From: Roseovarius mucosus
GTDB lineage: Bacteria > Pseudomonadota > Alphaproteobacteria > Rhodobacterales > Rhodobacteraceae
Assembly (NCBI RefSeq): GCF_002080415.1
Contig: NZ_CP020474.1
Coordinates: 2,803,501 to 2,867,500 of the forward strand
Length of the DNA stretch: 64,000 nt
Direction: 5' to 3'
Both the position numbers and the translations under genes were made by a program. The notes beneath the pieces were generated by a model that was not told the DNA's origin, did not search any database, and worked only from the letters and a program-made list of their open reading frames with translations. This document shows positions 25,395 through 33,199 of the stretch, one piece after another (position 1 is the stretch's first letter; each line of letters starts with the position of its first letter).

Positions 25395-26677
25395 CCCAAA
25401 CCCTTTTCACAAACGCCCGCCTGATTGATCCCGAGGCAGGAACGGATGCTCCCGGCTGGCTCCTGATCGACAAGGGCGTGATTGCCGCGCGCGGCACGGA
25501 TGCCCCACCGCAGGCCGAGGTCGTGATGGATTGCAGCGGCCATTGCCTTGCCCCCGGTATCGTCGATATCGGCGTCAAGGTGTGCGAACCGGGCGAGCGG
25601 CACAAGGAAAGCTATCGCTCTGCGGGCCTTGCGGCGGCGGCGGGCGGTGTGACCACGATGGTCACGCGCCCCGATACATCCCCCGCCATCGACAGCCCCG
25701 AGGTGCTGGAATTCGTCGCCCGCCGCGCCAATGAGGCCGCGCCGGTCAATGTGCTGGTGATGGCGGCCCTGACCAAGGGGCGACAGGGCCGCGAGATGAC
25801 CGAAATCGGCTTTCTCATGGACGCAGGGGCCGTGGCCTTTACCGATTGCGACCATGTGGTCAGCGATACCAAGGTTCTCAGCCGCGCGCTGACCTATGCC
25901 CGCAGTCTGGGCGCGCTCGTCATCGGCCATCCCCAAGATCCCGGCCTAAGCGCCGGTGCGGCGGCCACCTCTGGCAAATTCGCGAGCTTGCGCGGCCTGC
26001 CTGCCGTCTCGCCCATGGCCGAGCGGATGGGGCTCGACCGCGACATCGCCCTCTTGGAAATGACCGGCGCGCGGTATCACGCCGACCAGATCACCACCGC
26101 CCGCGCGCTGCCCGCCTTGGCCCGCGCCAAGAAGAACGGGCTCGACATCACCGCAGGCACGTCCATCCACCACCTCACGCTCAATGAACTCGACGTGTCG
26201 GATTACCGCACCTTCTTCAAACTCAAACCGCCGCTCCGCTCCGAGGATGATCGCCAAGCGGTGATCGAGGCGCTGCGCGAAGGGCTGATCGACATCATCT
26301 CCTCAATGCACACGCCGCAGGACGAAGAATCCAAACGCCTGCCCTTCGAAGAAGCGGCGAGCGGTGCCGTGGCGCTTGAAACCCTGCTGCCCGTCGCACT
26401 CCGGCTTTACCATGCCGAGGCGCTCGATTTGCCCGCCCTCTTTCGCGCCATGTCGCTCAACCCTGCCAAACGTCTGGGGCTGGCTTCGGGGCGGCTCAGC
26501 ATCGGCGCGCCTGCCGATCTGGTGCTTTTTGATCCGATGAAACCCTTCGTGCTCGACCGCTTCGCGCTCCGGTCAAAATCCAAGAACACCCCCTTTGATG
26601 GCGCGCGCCTGCAAGGTAAGGTCTGCGCGACCTATGTCGCAGGCACCCGCGTATATGAGGCCGACACATGCCCCTGA
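25391..26677 (+). CDS. Dihydroorotase homologue lacking metal ligands (PyrX/PyrC'-like)
   Basis: The product has 428 residues of the class I dihydroorotase fold. The start (FTNARLIDPEAGTD) and the end (GRLSIGAPADLVLFDP) are normal. The metal-binding DxHxHxREPG reads D59-I-G61-V-K63-V-C65-EPG, so both histidines and the arginine are lost. The catalytic aspartate in the TDHAPH motif is methionine (SSMHTPQ). HHLTLNE is retained. It should not catalyse dihydroorotate formation. In Pseudomonas such a degenerate homologue (PyrC') binds PyrB, and linkage to pyrB supports that role here. Confidence 0.88.
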   Translation: MTQTLFTNARLIDPEAGTDAPGWLLIDKGVIAARGTDAPPQAEVVMDCSGHCLAPGIVDIGVKVCEPGERHKESYRSAGLAAAAGGVTTMVTRPDTSPAIDSPEVLEFVARRANEAAPVNVLVMAALTKGRQGREMTEIGFLMDAGAVAFTDCDHVVSDTKVLSRALTYARSLGALVIGHPQDPGLSAGAAATSGKFASLRGLPAVSPMAERMGLDRDIALLEMTGARYHADQITTARALPALARAKKNGLDITAGTSIHHLTLNELDVSDYRTFFKLKPPLRSEDDRQAVIEALREGLIDIISSMHTPQDEESKRLPFEEAASGAVALETLLPVALRLYHAEALDLPALFRAMSLNPAKRLGLASGRLSIGAPADLVLFDPMKPFVLDRFALRSKSKNTPFDGARLQGKVCATYVAGTRVYEADTCP

Positions 26678-27276
26678 TCGAAACCACCACCACTTTGCTG
26701 ATCCTCTGGGCCGTGATCGGCTATCTCTTGGGCTCCATCCCCTTTGGCATGGTGCTGGCGCGGGTCATGGGGCTTGGCAACCTGCGCGAGATCGGATCGG
26801 GCAATATCGGGGCCACGAATGTCTTGCGCACCGGCAACAAAACCGCCGCTGCGCTCACCCTTCTTCTCGATGGTGGCAAGGGGGCTGTGGCGGTGCTCTT
26901 GGCGCGTGCCATGGCCGGCGAGGATGCGGCGCAACTGGCGGCGCTCAGCGCCTTTATTGGCCATTGCTACCCGGTCTGGATCGGGTTTCGCGGCGGCAAG
27001 GGGGTTGCAACCTTTCTGGGAATTTTCCTTGCCCTCGCATGGCCCGTGGGTCTGGCCTGCTGCGCCACATGGCTGGTGACGGCGCTGGTCACGCGGGTCT
27101 CGTCCAAGGCCGCGATCATGGCGGCGGCGCTCTCGACCGGCTGGATGGTGGTGCTGGGATACGGCACGGGCATGCTTCTGGCCTTCGTGCTATCGCTGCT
27201 GGTCTTCTGGCGGCACCGCGACAATATCGCCCGGATCAAGGCGGGCACAGAACCCCGGATCGGGCAAAAGGGGTAG
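26668..27276 (+). CDS. plsY: Glycerol-3-phosphate acyltransferase PlsY
   Basis: The product has 202 residues with about five membrane helices. The three PlsY motifs are present: SGNIGATNVLRTG, LDGGKGAVAV with FRGGKGVATFLG, and a late WRHRDNIARI. It acylates glycerol-3-phosphate with acyl-phosphate at the inner membrane. It overlaps the dihydroorotase homologue by 10 bases and is the last gene of the pyrB operon. Confidence 0.95.
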   Translation: MPLIETTTTLLILWAVIGYLLGSIPFGMVLARVMGLGNLREIGSGNIGATNVLRTGNKTAAALTLLLDGGKGAVAVLLARAMAGEDAAQLAALSAFIGHCYPVWIGFRGGKGVATFLGIFLALAWPVGLACCATWLVTALVTRVSSKAAIMAAALSTGWMVVLGYGTGMLLAFVLSLLVFWRHRDNIARIKAGTEPRIGQKG

Positions 27277-27397
27277 GGGGACGGCCCAGCGATCCGCGCG
27301 GCGGCGCTTCGCGCCTTGTTCCGCGCGGGGGGGTTTAACGGACATTCGCCCCAATCACCGTCGCGCGGGATCAAGGTGCCGCAGGCACCGCCGCGCA

Positions 27398-27429
27398 GCG
27401 CCCGACCGCCCCCTCGGGCGGGCGCTTTT
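27398..27429 (+). terminator. Rho-independent terminator after plsY
   Basis: GCGCCCG pairs with CGGGCGC with an internal mismatch and a further CCG/CGG, then TTTT. It is about 120 bases after the plsY stop and before the convergent trhO gene. The sequence between (27277-27397) is GC-rich with no gene. Confidence 0.6.
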
Positions 27430-27550
27430 GCAACGTATCTCCTCAGCGAGAAGGCGGAAGAGTTGGCAGGCATAAAGTGCCCATCACTTCTGTTGCTGCG
27501 CCCACCCGGCGGTCGGGCACCGCGCAGCTTGCGACAAGAGGCACCGCCTC

Positions 27551-28465
27551 TCACCCTTCGTGAACAATCTTGATATGCCGCGCGCCCCGCGCCTCGGCCA
27601 GACCCATCTGCTTTTGCCGCTCACGAAACCGCGCCTTGTCCTCGTCGCTGGTCTCGTTCACGCAGTGATGACAGGCGACGCCCTCTTCATACTCGGGCCG
27701 GTCCATATCGGCAGGCAGGATCGGCCGCCGACAGGCATGACACAACCGATGCGGCCCTTCTTTCAGCCCGTGCCCCACCGACACGCGCCCATCAAACACG
27801 AAACACTCCCCGCGCCACGTGCTCTCCGCTTCCGGCACCTCTTCGAGATATTTCAGAATACCGCCCTTGAGGTGATAGACCTCCTCAACCCCTTGTCCCA
27901 AAAGGTAATTGGTGGATTTCTCACAGCGAATGCCCCCCGTGCAGAACATCGCGATCCGCTTGTTGTGAAAGCGGTGCTTGTTTTCCTCCCACCACGCCGG
28001 GAAATCGCGGAATGTCGCCGTCTGCGGATCAACCGCCCCCTCAAAGGAGCCAATCGCCACCTCGTAATCATTCCGCGTGTCGATCACCGCCACATCCGGA
28101 CTGCGGATCAGATCATTCCATCCGGCAGGCTCAACATAATGCCCGACCCGCGCGCGCGGATCGACATCCGGCTGCCCCATGGTCACAATCTCTTTCTTCA
28201 GCCGCACCTTCATCCTGCGAAAGGGCTGCGTTGCCGCCGCGCTTTCCTTCCATTCCAGACCGTCGCAGCCGGGTAGGGCGCGGATATGCGCCAGCACAGC
28301 AGAAATCCCCGCCGCAGGCCCGGCAATCGTGCCATTGATGCCCTCGCGCGCGAGCAAGAGCGACCCGCTGATCTTTTCCGCGTCGCACAGCGCCTGCAAC
28401 GGCCCCTGCACGGCGGCGGGATCGTCAAAGCGGGTGAAATGATAGAGGGCTGCAATCTTGTACAT
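27551..28465 (-). CDS. trhO: tRNA uridine(34) hydroxylase TrhO (rhodanese-related)
   Basis: The product has 304 residues. It has an N-terminal domain ([16 protein letters not shown]), a central rhodanese domain with the active cysteine in [16 protein letters not shown], and a C-terminal cysteine cluster ([21 protein letters not shown]). This matches the YceA/UPF0176 family that hydroxylates uridine 34 of tRNA. It is cytosolic. ATG 28465 is chosen because the conserved [10 protein letters not shown] begins there. Confidence 0.9.
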   Translation of the reverse strand: MYKIAALYHFTRFDDPAAVQGPLQALCDAEKISGSLLLAREGINGTIAGPAAGISAVLAHIRALPGCDGLEWKESAAATQPFRRMKVRLKKEIVTMGQPDVDPRARVGHYVEPAGWNDLIRSPDVAVIDTRNDYEVAIGSFEGAVDPQTATFRDFPAWWEENKHRFHNKRIAMFCTGGIRCEKSTNYLLGQGVEEVYHLKGGILKYLEEVPEAESTWRGECFVFDGRVSVGHGLKEGPHRLCHACRRPILPADMDRPEYEEGVACHHCVNETSDEDKARFRERQKQMGLAEARGARHIKIVHEG

Positions 28466-28540
28466 GCCGCGCGATTTACGCCCCCGCGCAGGCCCTCGCA
28501 AGAGGGCATTCCGACGCTTTTGGCCTGCAAGGGCCGCGCG

Positions 28541-28930
28541 TCACCCCGCCCCTTCCGAGATCAAAAGCTCTGTCGGCTGGCCGCCAATTCCATAAACCCG
28601 CACCCAGATATAGCGGCTCCGCCCTGTCAGCACCCACTCGGGCAGATATTCAGAACCGGGCATGATGCGACAGCGCCCGGCAATTCGGGCGCGCATCTCG
28701 CGCGAGGCAAAGACCGGGTCCGATTGATCGCCGTCATGGCGGATACCAAAGCGGTGAAAATTTGCCCGGTCTTGCTGAACAACCGCGCAGAAATCCCCCA
28801 ATCGTTGCCCTTGCGAATTCCGCATATCCTCGACCCCGAGAGAGGTGTAATATTCCGCGATCAACTCTTGCGCGACACTGGGCGATGCGGTCAGACATGC
28901 CCCAAAAATCATGGCTAGAATGCGTTTCAT
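28541..28930 (-). CDS. Secreted hypothetical protein
   Basis: The product has 129 residues with a signal peptide (residues 1-20, ends PSVAQ). The mature part has two cysteines in positions suited to a disulfide (DFCAVVQQDR, GRCRIMP) and a tyrosine/tryptophan-rich end. Not recognised. AGGGG lies about 8 bases before ATG 28930. It is divergent from pncA and separated by 175 bases that should hold both promoters. Confidence 0.72.
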   Translation of the reverse strand: MKRILAMIFGACLTASPSVAQELIAEYYTSLGVEDMRNSQGQRLGDFCAVVQQDRANFHRFGIRHDGDQSDPVFASREMRARIAGRCRIMPGSEYLPEWVLTGRSRYIWVRVYGIGGQPTELLISEGAG

Positions 28931-29105
28931 GTTTTTCCCCTGCTGAAAATGACGATCCGGAATAGTTGCGTTCAGACTGGCATGTTCTGCATTGAGGGGC
29001 AACTTTGAGGGTATCACACCGGTCGGCACGCGGCAGAATAGACGGCGCGAGGTGATTGACGCCCGTTTCCATGGCCCTTACCTCTGCGCTTGAAGGAGCC
29101 ATGCC

Positions 29106-29702
29106 ATGACATCTGCCCTCATTGTGATCGACCTGCAAAATGATTTCTGCCCCGGTGGTGCGCTCGCCGTTCCAGAGGGGGATCAGATCGTGCCCGGCAT
29201 CAACGCCCTCATGCCGGAATTCCCGGCAGTGATCCTCACACAGGATTGGCATCCCTCGGGCCATTCTTCCTTCGCGTCCTCGCATCCCGGAAAATCTGCC
29301 TATGAAATGACCGAGATGCCCTATGGCCCCCAAGTGCTCTGGCCCGACCATTGCGTTCAGGGCAGCCATGGGGCCGCCTTTCACCAAGATCTGAACACAG
29401 CGCGCGCCGACCTCATTCTGCGTAAAGGGTATAACCCCGCCATCGACAGCTATTCGGCGTTTTTCGAGAATGACCGCGCCACCCCGACCGGGCTGCATGG
29501 CTATCTGCAAACGCGCGGTATCACCGACCTCACCATGGTCGGCCTCGCCATCGATTTCTGCGTCAACTACTCAGCGCTCGACGCCGCCCGGCTGGGCTAC
29601 CGCGTCACCGTCCGGCGCGATCTGGCGCGCGGCATCGACCTTGGCGGATCACTGGCTGCGGCAGAGGCGGGGATGACGGCGGCGGGGGTTACCCTCTTAT
29701 GA
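29106..29702 (+). CDS. pncA: Nicotinamidase PncA
   Basis: The product has 198 residues. The catalytic triad is D9, K107 (LRKGYN) and C152 (LAIDFCVNYSA), and the metal site is D47, H49 and H53 in TQDWHPSGHSSF. It hydrolyses nicotinamide to nicotinate for NAD salvage. AAGGAG precedes the ATG. It is followed after 43 bases by the UDG-fold gene. Confidence 0.96.
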   Translation: MTSALIVIDLQNDFCPGGALAVPEGDQIVPGINALMPEFPAVILTQDWHPSGHSSFASSHPGKSAYEMTEMPYGPQVLWPDHCVQGSHGAAFHQDLNTARADLILRKGYNPAIDSYSAFFENDRATPTGLHGYLQTRGITDLTMVGLAIDFCVNYSALDAARLGYRVTVRRDLARGIDLGGSLAAAEAGMTAAGVTLL

Positions 29703-29707
29703 GGGCC

Positions 29708-29741
29708 AACCTTACAAAATCACCTTACAAAACGTAAGGTT
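29708..29741 (+). promoter_or_regulatory. Direct and inverted CCTTAC repeats over a ribosome-binding site
   Basis: CCTTACAAAA occurs twice (29710-29719 and 29723-29732) and GTAAGG follows at 29734-29739. Either copy of CCTTAC can pair with GTAAGG, and the first extends to AACCTTAC / GTAAGGTT. The TAAGG is also the only Shine-Dalgarno candidate for the gene at 29746, so folding would hide it. Confidence 0.5.
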
Positions 29742-29745
29742 CGTC

Positions 29746-30333
29746 ATGTCCGACCTCACCGCCGAGATCCGCGCCTGTCGCCTCTGCGCGGAGCGGTTCG
29801 CAGCCACGCATACCGCGCATGCGCCCCGCCCGGTGGCATGGTTCAGCCCCTCCGCCCGACTGCTCATCACCGGACAGGCACCGGGGCTGCGGGTGCATCA
29901 GTCGGGCAAGCCATTTGATGATCCTTCGGGGGACCGGCTGCGCGATTGGCTGGGGCTAAGTGCCTGTGAATTCTACGATAAATCCCGCGTCGCGATCGTG
30001 CCAATGGCCTTTTGCTTTCCGGGCTACGATGCCAAGGGATCAGATCTGCCGCCGCCGCGCATCTGTGGCAGCACATGGCATGAGCGCGTCATGCAAGCCC
30101 TTGAAAACGTGAGGTTAACCGTGCTTGTCGGCGGCTATGCCCACAAGTATCACTTGGGCGTCAAGACCGGTGTAACTCAAACCGTTCAGGCATGGCGCGA
30201 CCATGCACCGCGGATTTTCACCTTGCCGCATCCCTCGTGGCGCAATACCGCTTGGCTCAAGAAGCATCCGTGGTTCGAGGCCGACGTTCTGCCGGAATTA
30301 CGCGCACAAATTCAAAGGGTTATCCATGACTGA
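29746..30333 (+). CDS. Uracil-DNA glycosylase superfamily protein
   Basis: The product has 195 residues. It starts with a cysteine pair (CRLCAERF) and has LITGQAPGLRVHQSGKPFDD, the counterpart of the UDG catalytic loop, and LPHPSWRNTAWL, the counterpart of the HPS loop. The usual activating aspartate or asparagine of the first loop is not obvious, so activity on uracil is uncertain. It overlaps the SseB gene by 8 bases. Distinct from the glycosylase at 21910-22713. Confidence 0.8.
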   Translation: MSDLTAEIRACRLCAERFAATHTAHAPRPVAWFSPSARLLITGQAPGLRVHQSGKPFDDPSGDRLRDWLGLSACEFYDKSRVAIVPMAFCFPGYDAKGSDLPPPRICGSTWHERVMQALENVRLTVLVGGYAHKYHLGVKTGVTQTVQAWRDHAPRIFTLPHPSWRNTAWLKKHPWFEADVLPELRAQIQRVIHD

Positions 30334-31111
30334 CCTAACCCCGCTCGACATCGCCCATGCCGCGATGGAGGCCGCCCCCGAGGACGCCACCGCCCGCTTG
30401 CGGTTTTACGAGACCTTGGTGGCAAGCGAGCTGTATCTCTTGCTCAAATCCGAGGTGGAGGGCGACCAACTCGACCCGGAAGTATTTGATTTATCATATC
30501 ATTCTTTCGTTCTCGTGTTTGATCGCGAAGACCGCTTGGCGCAATTCGCAGGCCGCATCGTGCCCTACGCGGCACTCAGTGGGCGCAGTATCGTGACCAT
30601 GCTGGCGGGGCAGGGGGTGGGCCTTGGTGTCAATCTCGACGTGGCACCTTCCTCCATCCTGCTTCCGCCAGAGGCGGTGGATTGGCTGGCCGAAACCCTC
30701 TCCGATGCCCCCTCAGAGATCGAGGCGAAGCCGGAAAAGCTAAGCGCGCCCAAAGGCTTGCCCGAAAACCTCTTGATTGCACTCGATGCGCGACTGGCCA
30801 CGATGGCAGGGCTCGCGGACCTCGCCTATCTCGCCCGCGTGACCTATGACACCGGTGCGCAGGGGCATTTGCTGGGCTTTGTCGGGGCGGACCCGCAGGC
30901 GCAAAGCGCCTTGGCCCGTGCCGTGTCCGAGGTGCTGATCTTTTCGGGGCTCGAGGCGGCCGCACTTGATGTGGCCTTCTTTGCCGCCTCCGATCCGGTC
31001 GCGGCATGTCTGGCACACTGCGGATTGCGCTTTGATCTGCCCGAACCGCCCCGGCCAACGGTCCGCGCGGCACCCGGCTCTGACCCGGATAAACCGCCAC
31101 TTCTCAGATAG
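30326..31111 (+). CDS. SseB-family protein
   Basis: The product has 261 residues. Residues 20-125 resemble the SseB N-terminal domain (RFYETLVASELYLLLKSEVE, then LAGQGVGLGVNLDVAPSSI). The rest is an alpha/beta region with a proline-rich end (PEPPRPTVRAAPGSDPDKPP). No signal peptide. It overlaps the upstream UDG-fold gene by 8 bases. The biological role is unknown; the family name comes from an enterobacterial protein whose function may not carry over. Confidence 0.82.
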   Translation: MTDLTPLDIAHAAMEAAPEDATARLRFYETLVASELYLLLKSEVEGDQLDPEVFDLSYHSFVLVFDREDRLAQFAGRIVPYAALSGRSIVTMLAGQGVGLGVNLDVAPSSILLPPEAVDWLAETLSDAPSEIEAKPEKLSAPKGLPENLLIALDARLATMAGLADLAYLARVTYDTGAQGHLLGFVGADPQAQSALARAVSEVLIFSGLEAAALDVAFFAASDPVAACLAHCGLRFDLPEPPRPTVRAAPGSDPDKPPLLR

Positions 31112-31121
31112 TTAGCTGGGT

Positions 31122-32054
31122 TCAATACCCTTTGCTGCGATCCACCAGATGCAAAAACGGCTCACCTGCCTCACCGCGCTGGACATTCTCGATGATCACC
31201 CGCGCCGCCGTGATGGCCCGCGTTTCAGAGGCGATATGCGGCGTTACCGTCACACGTGGATGCGCCCAATAGGGATGCGCGGGCGGCAACGGCTCTACCC
31301 GGAACACATCCAGCGTGGCATGTCCGATATGCCCTGCGTCCAACGCAGCCAAAAGCGCATCATCGTCTATCAGTGGCCCGCGTCCAGGGTTCACGATCAT
31401 CGCGCCCTCTGGCAGAAGGGCCAGCCGTTCGGCGTTTAAAAGGTTTTCGGTCTCAGCTGTCAAAGGCAGCAAAAGCACAAGGATTTCAGCGCTTTGCAAC
31501 GCCTTGAGCAGCCCATCATCCCCCGAAAGACAGGCGATGTCCGACACCTCGCGCGGGCTTCTGCTCCAGCCCGTAACCGGAAACCCAAGACCGCGCAGCG
31601 CCTTGGCGCAGGCCTGCCCCAGAACGCCCAGCCCCAACACGGTAACCGGGCGATCCTCGGCCAGAGGGGGGATGGTCTTGCGCCAGACCCCGTCCTGCCC
31701 AAGAATATGCGCATCCATCCCCAGATGATGCCGCAGCACATGGCCCGTGACCCATTCCACCATCCCTTGCGTCAGCCCATGATCGACCATCCGCGCCAAC
31801 GGAACCTTTAGCGTTTGATTTCCAACGATATTCTCTACCCCAGCCCAGAGGTTCAGAACCGCCTTGAGGCGCGTATAGGGGGTAAAATCCTGCACCGCGC
31901 TATTGGGCGCGTAGATCATGTAATCCACCTCTTCGGGTGGCAGATCAAGCGCGAGGTTCGCCGTGATACCTGCCTCAGAGAGGGCTGATTTCAAAGGGTT
32001 TTCATAGATGTCCCACTGCTCGGGCCGAGCAGCAAAAAGAATATTGGGTGTCAT
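31122..32054 (-). CDS. ghrA: Glyoxylate/hydroxypyruvate reductase A
   Basis: The product has 310 residues of the D-2-hydroxyacid dehydrogenase fold. The nucleotide site is VLGLGVLGQACAKALRGLGF, the substrate arginine lies in NPGRGPLIDDDAL and the catalytic histidine in VTPHIASET. It reduces glyoxylate or hydroxypyruvate. It lies 5 bases after rodA at the end of the mre operon, unrelated in function. Glyoxylate is also the product of AllA at 9.3 kb. Confidence 0.9.
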   Translation of the reverse strand: MTPNILFAARPEQWDIYENPLKSALSEAGITANLALDLPPEEVDYMIYAPNSAVQDFTPYTRLKAVLNLWAGVENIVGNQTLKVPLARMVDHGLTQGMVEWVTGHVLRHHLGMDAHILGQDGVWRKTIPPLAEDRPVTVLGLGVLGQACAKALRGLGFPVTGWSRSPREVSDIACLSGDDGLLKALQSAEILVLLLPLTAETENLLNAERLALLPEGAMIVNPGRGPLIDDDALLAALDAGHIGHATLDVFRVEPLPPAHPYWAHPRVTVTPHIASETRAITAARVIIENVQRGEAGEPFLHLVDRSKGY

Positions 32055-32059
32055 TTGTC

Positions 32060-33199
32060 CTACCTTGGTTTGTGAATATGCGCGCTCTGGACAAGGCCAA
32101 AACCGACCATGAGCACAAGCATCGCCGATCCGCCATAGCTGACCAGTGGCAGCGGCACCCCGACCACGGGCATAAGGCCCATGACCATCGCCATATTAAC
32201 GGCGAAGAACAGAAAAAACGTCATCGCGACCCCTAGGATAAGCAGGGATGAATAGCGGTCCTTGTTACTGAACGCCGCAGAGACGCAGAACACCAGGATC
32301 AGCGTATAAAGTCCCAGAATGGAAATCCCGCCGATAAAACCGAATTCCTCGGCAAGGGTCACGAAGATAAAGTCCGTATGCTTCTCTGGCAGAAAGTTGA
32401 GCCGCGATTGCGTACCCTGCATAAAGCCCCGCCCGGTCCAGCCGCCAGAGCCAAGCGCGATCTTGGATTGGGTGATGTGATAGCCCGCGCCAAGTGGATC
32501 GTTGTCGGGATTGAGAAAGGTGTCGATCCGGCGATATTGATAATTTTCAAGCAGTTGCCAGTCTGTGCCGCGGCTTTCGAACACTGCAAACACAAGCGCG
32601 ACCACCGCGAGGATGACCGTGGCGAAATAGGCCCAATGCACCCCCGCCACAAACATAACCACCCCTCCTGCCGCCAACAGCAGGATCGAGGTGCCAAGGT
32701 CAGGCTGACGCAGCACGAGAGCCACCGGGGTCAGGATCAGCCCCACCGGGATCAACACCCAAATGGGCCGCGATACCCGCGACATCGGCAACCAATCGTA
32801 ATAGGCGGCCAATAGCATCACGAGCGTGATCTTGACCAATTCCGAGGGCTGAAGTCGCATAAACCCAAGGTCGATCCAGCGCTGTGCGCCCTTGCCCTCC
32901 ACCCCGACCAGCGCCACGGCAATCAACAGGGCCAGGGAAATGAGATAGGCAAGCAGCGACATGTTCCGCCAGAACCAGATTGGGACCATGGCCACAATCA
33001 GCATCACCGCCAACCCGAGGGCAAAGCGTTTCATTTGCGGCTCTGCCCAGATTGACAGGTTCCCGCCCGCAACCGAGTAGAGCATCAGAAATCCCACGCC
33101 CGCAACAGTGCAGAGCAAGAGCACCAGTGGCCAGTTGAGGTACAGGATCTTGCGTGCGCCAGACGGGGCTGTCTTGATGGAGTGCTCGAGATAGCTCAT
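32060..33199 (-). CDS. rodA: Rod-shape peptidoglycan polymerase RodA
   Basis: The product has 379 residues, a SEDS-family protein with about ten membrane helices. RWIDLGFMRLQPSELVKI and the closing PLVSYGGSAMLVLMVGFGL are the family signatures. It polymerises glycan strands with PBP2. Its ATG overlaps the mrdA stop by 4 bases. Confidence 0.96.
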   Translation of the reverse strand: MSYLEHSIKTAPSGARKILYLNWPLVLLLCTVAGVGFLMLYSVAGGNLSIWAEPQMKRFALGLAVMLIVAMVPIWFWRNMSLLAYLISLALLIAVALVGVEGKGAQRWIDLGFMRLQPSELVKITLVMLLAAYYDWLPMSRVSRPIWVLIPVGLILTPVALVLRQPDLGTSILLLAAGGVVMFVAGVHWAYFATVILAVVALVFAVFESRGTDWQLLENYQYRRIDTFLNPDNDPLGAGYHITQSKIALGSGGWTGRGFMQGTQSRLNFLPEKHTDFIFVTLAEEFGFIGGISILGLYTLILVFCVSAAFSNKDRYSSLLILGVAMTFFLFFAVNMAMVMGLMPVVGVPLPLVSYGGSAMLVLMVGFGLVQSAHIHKPR

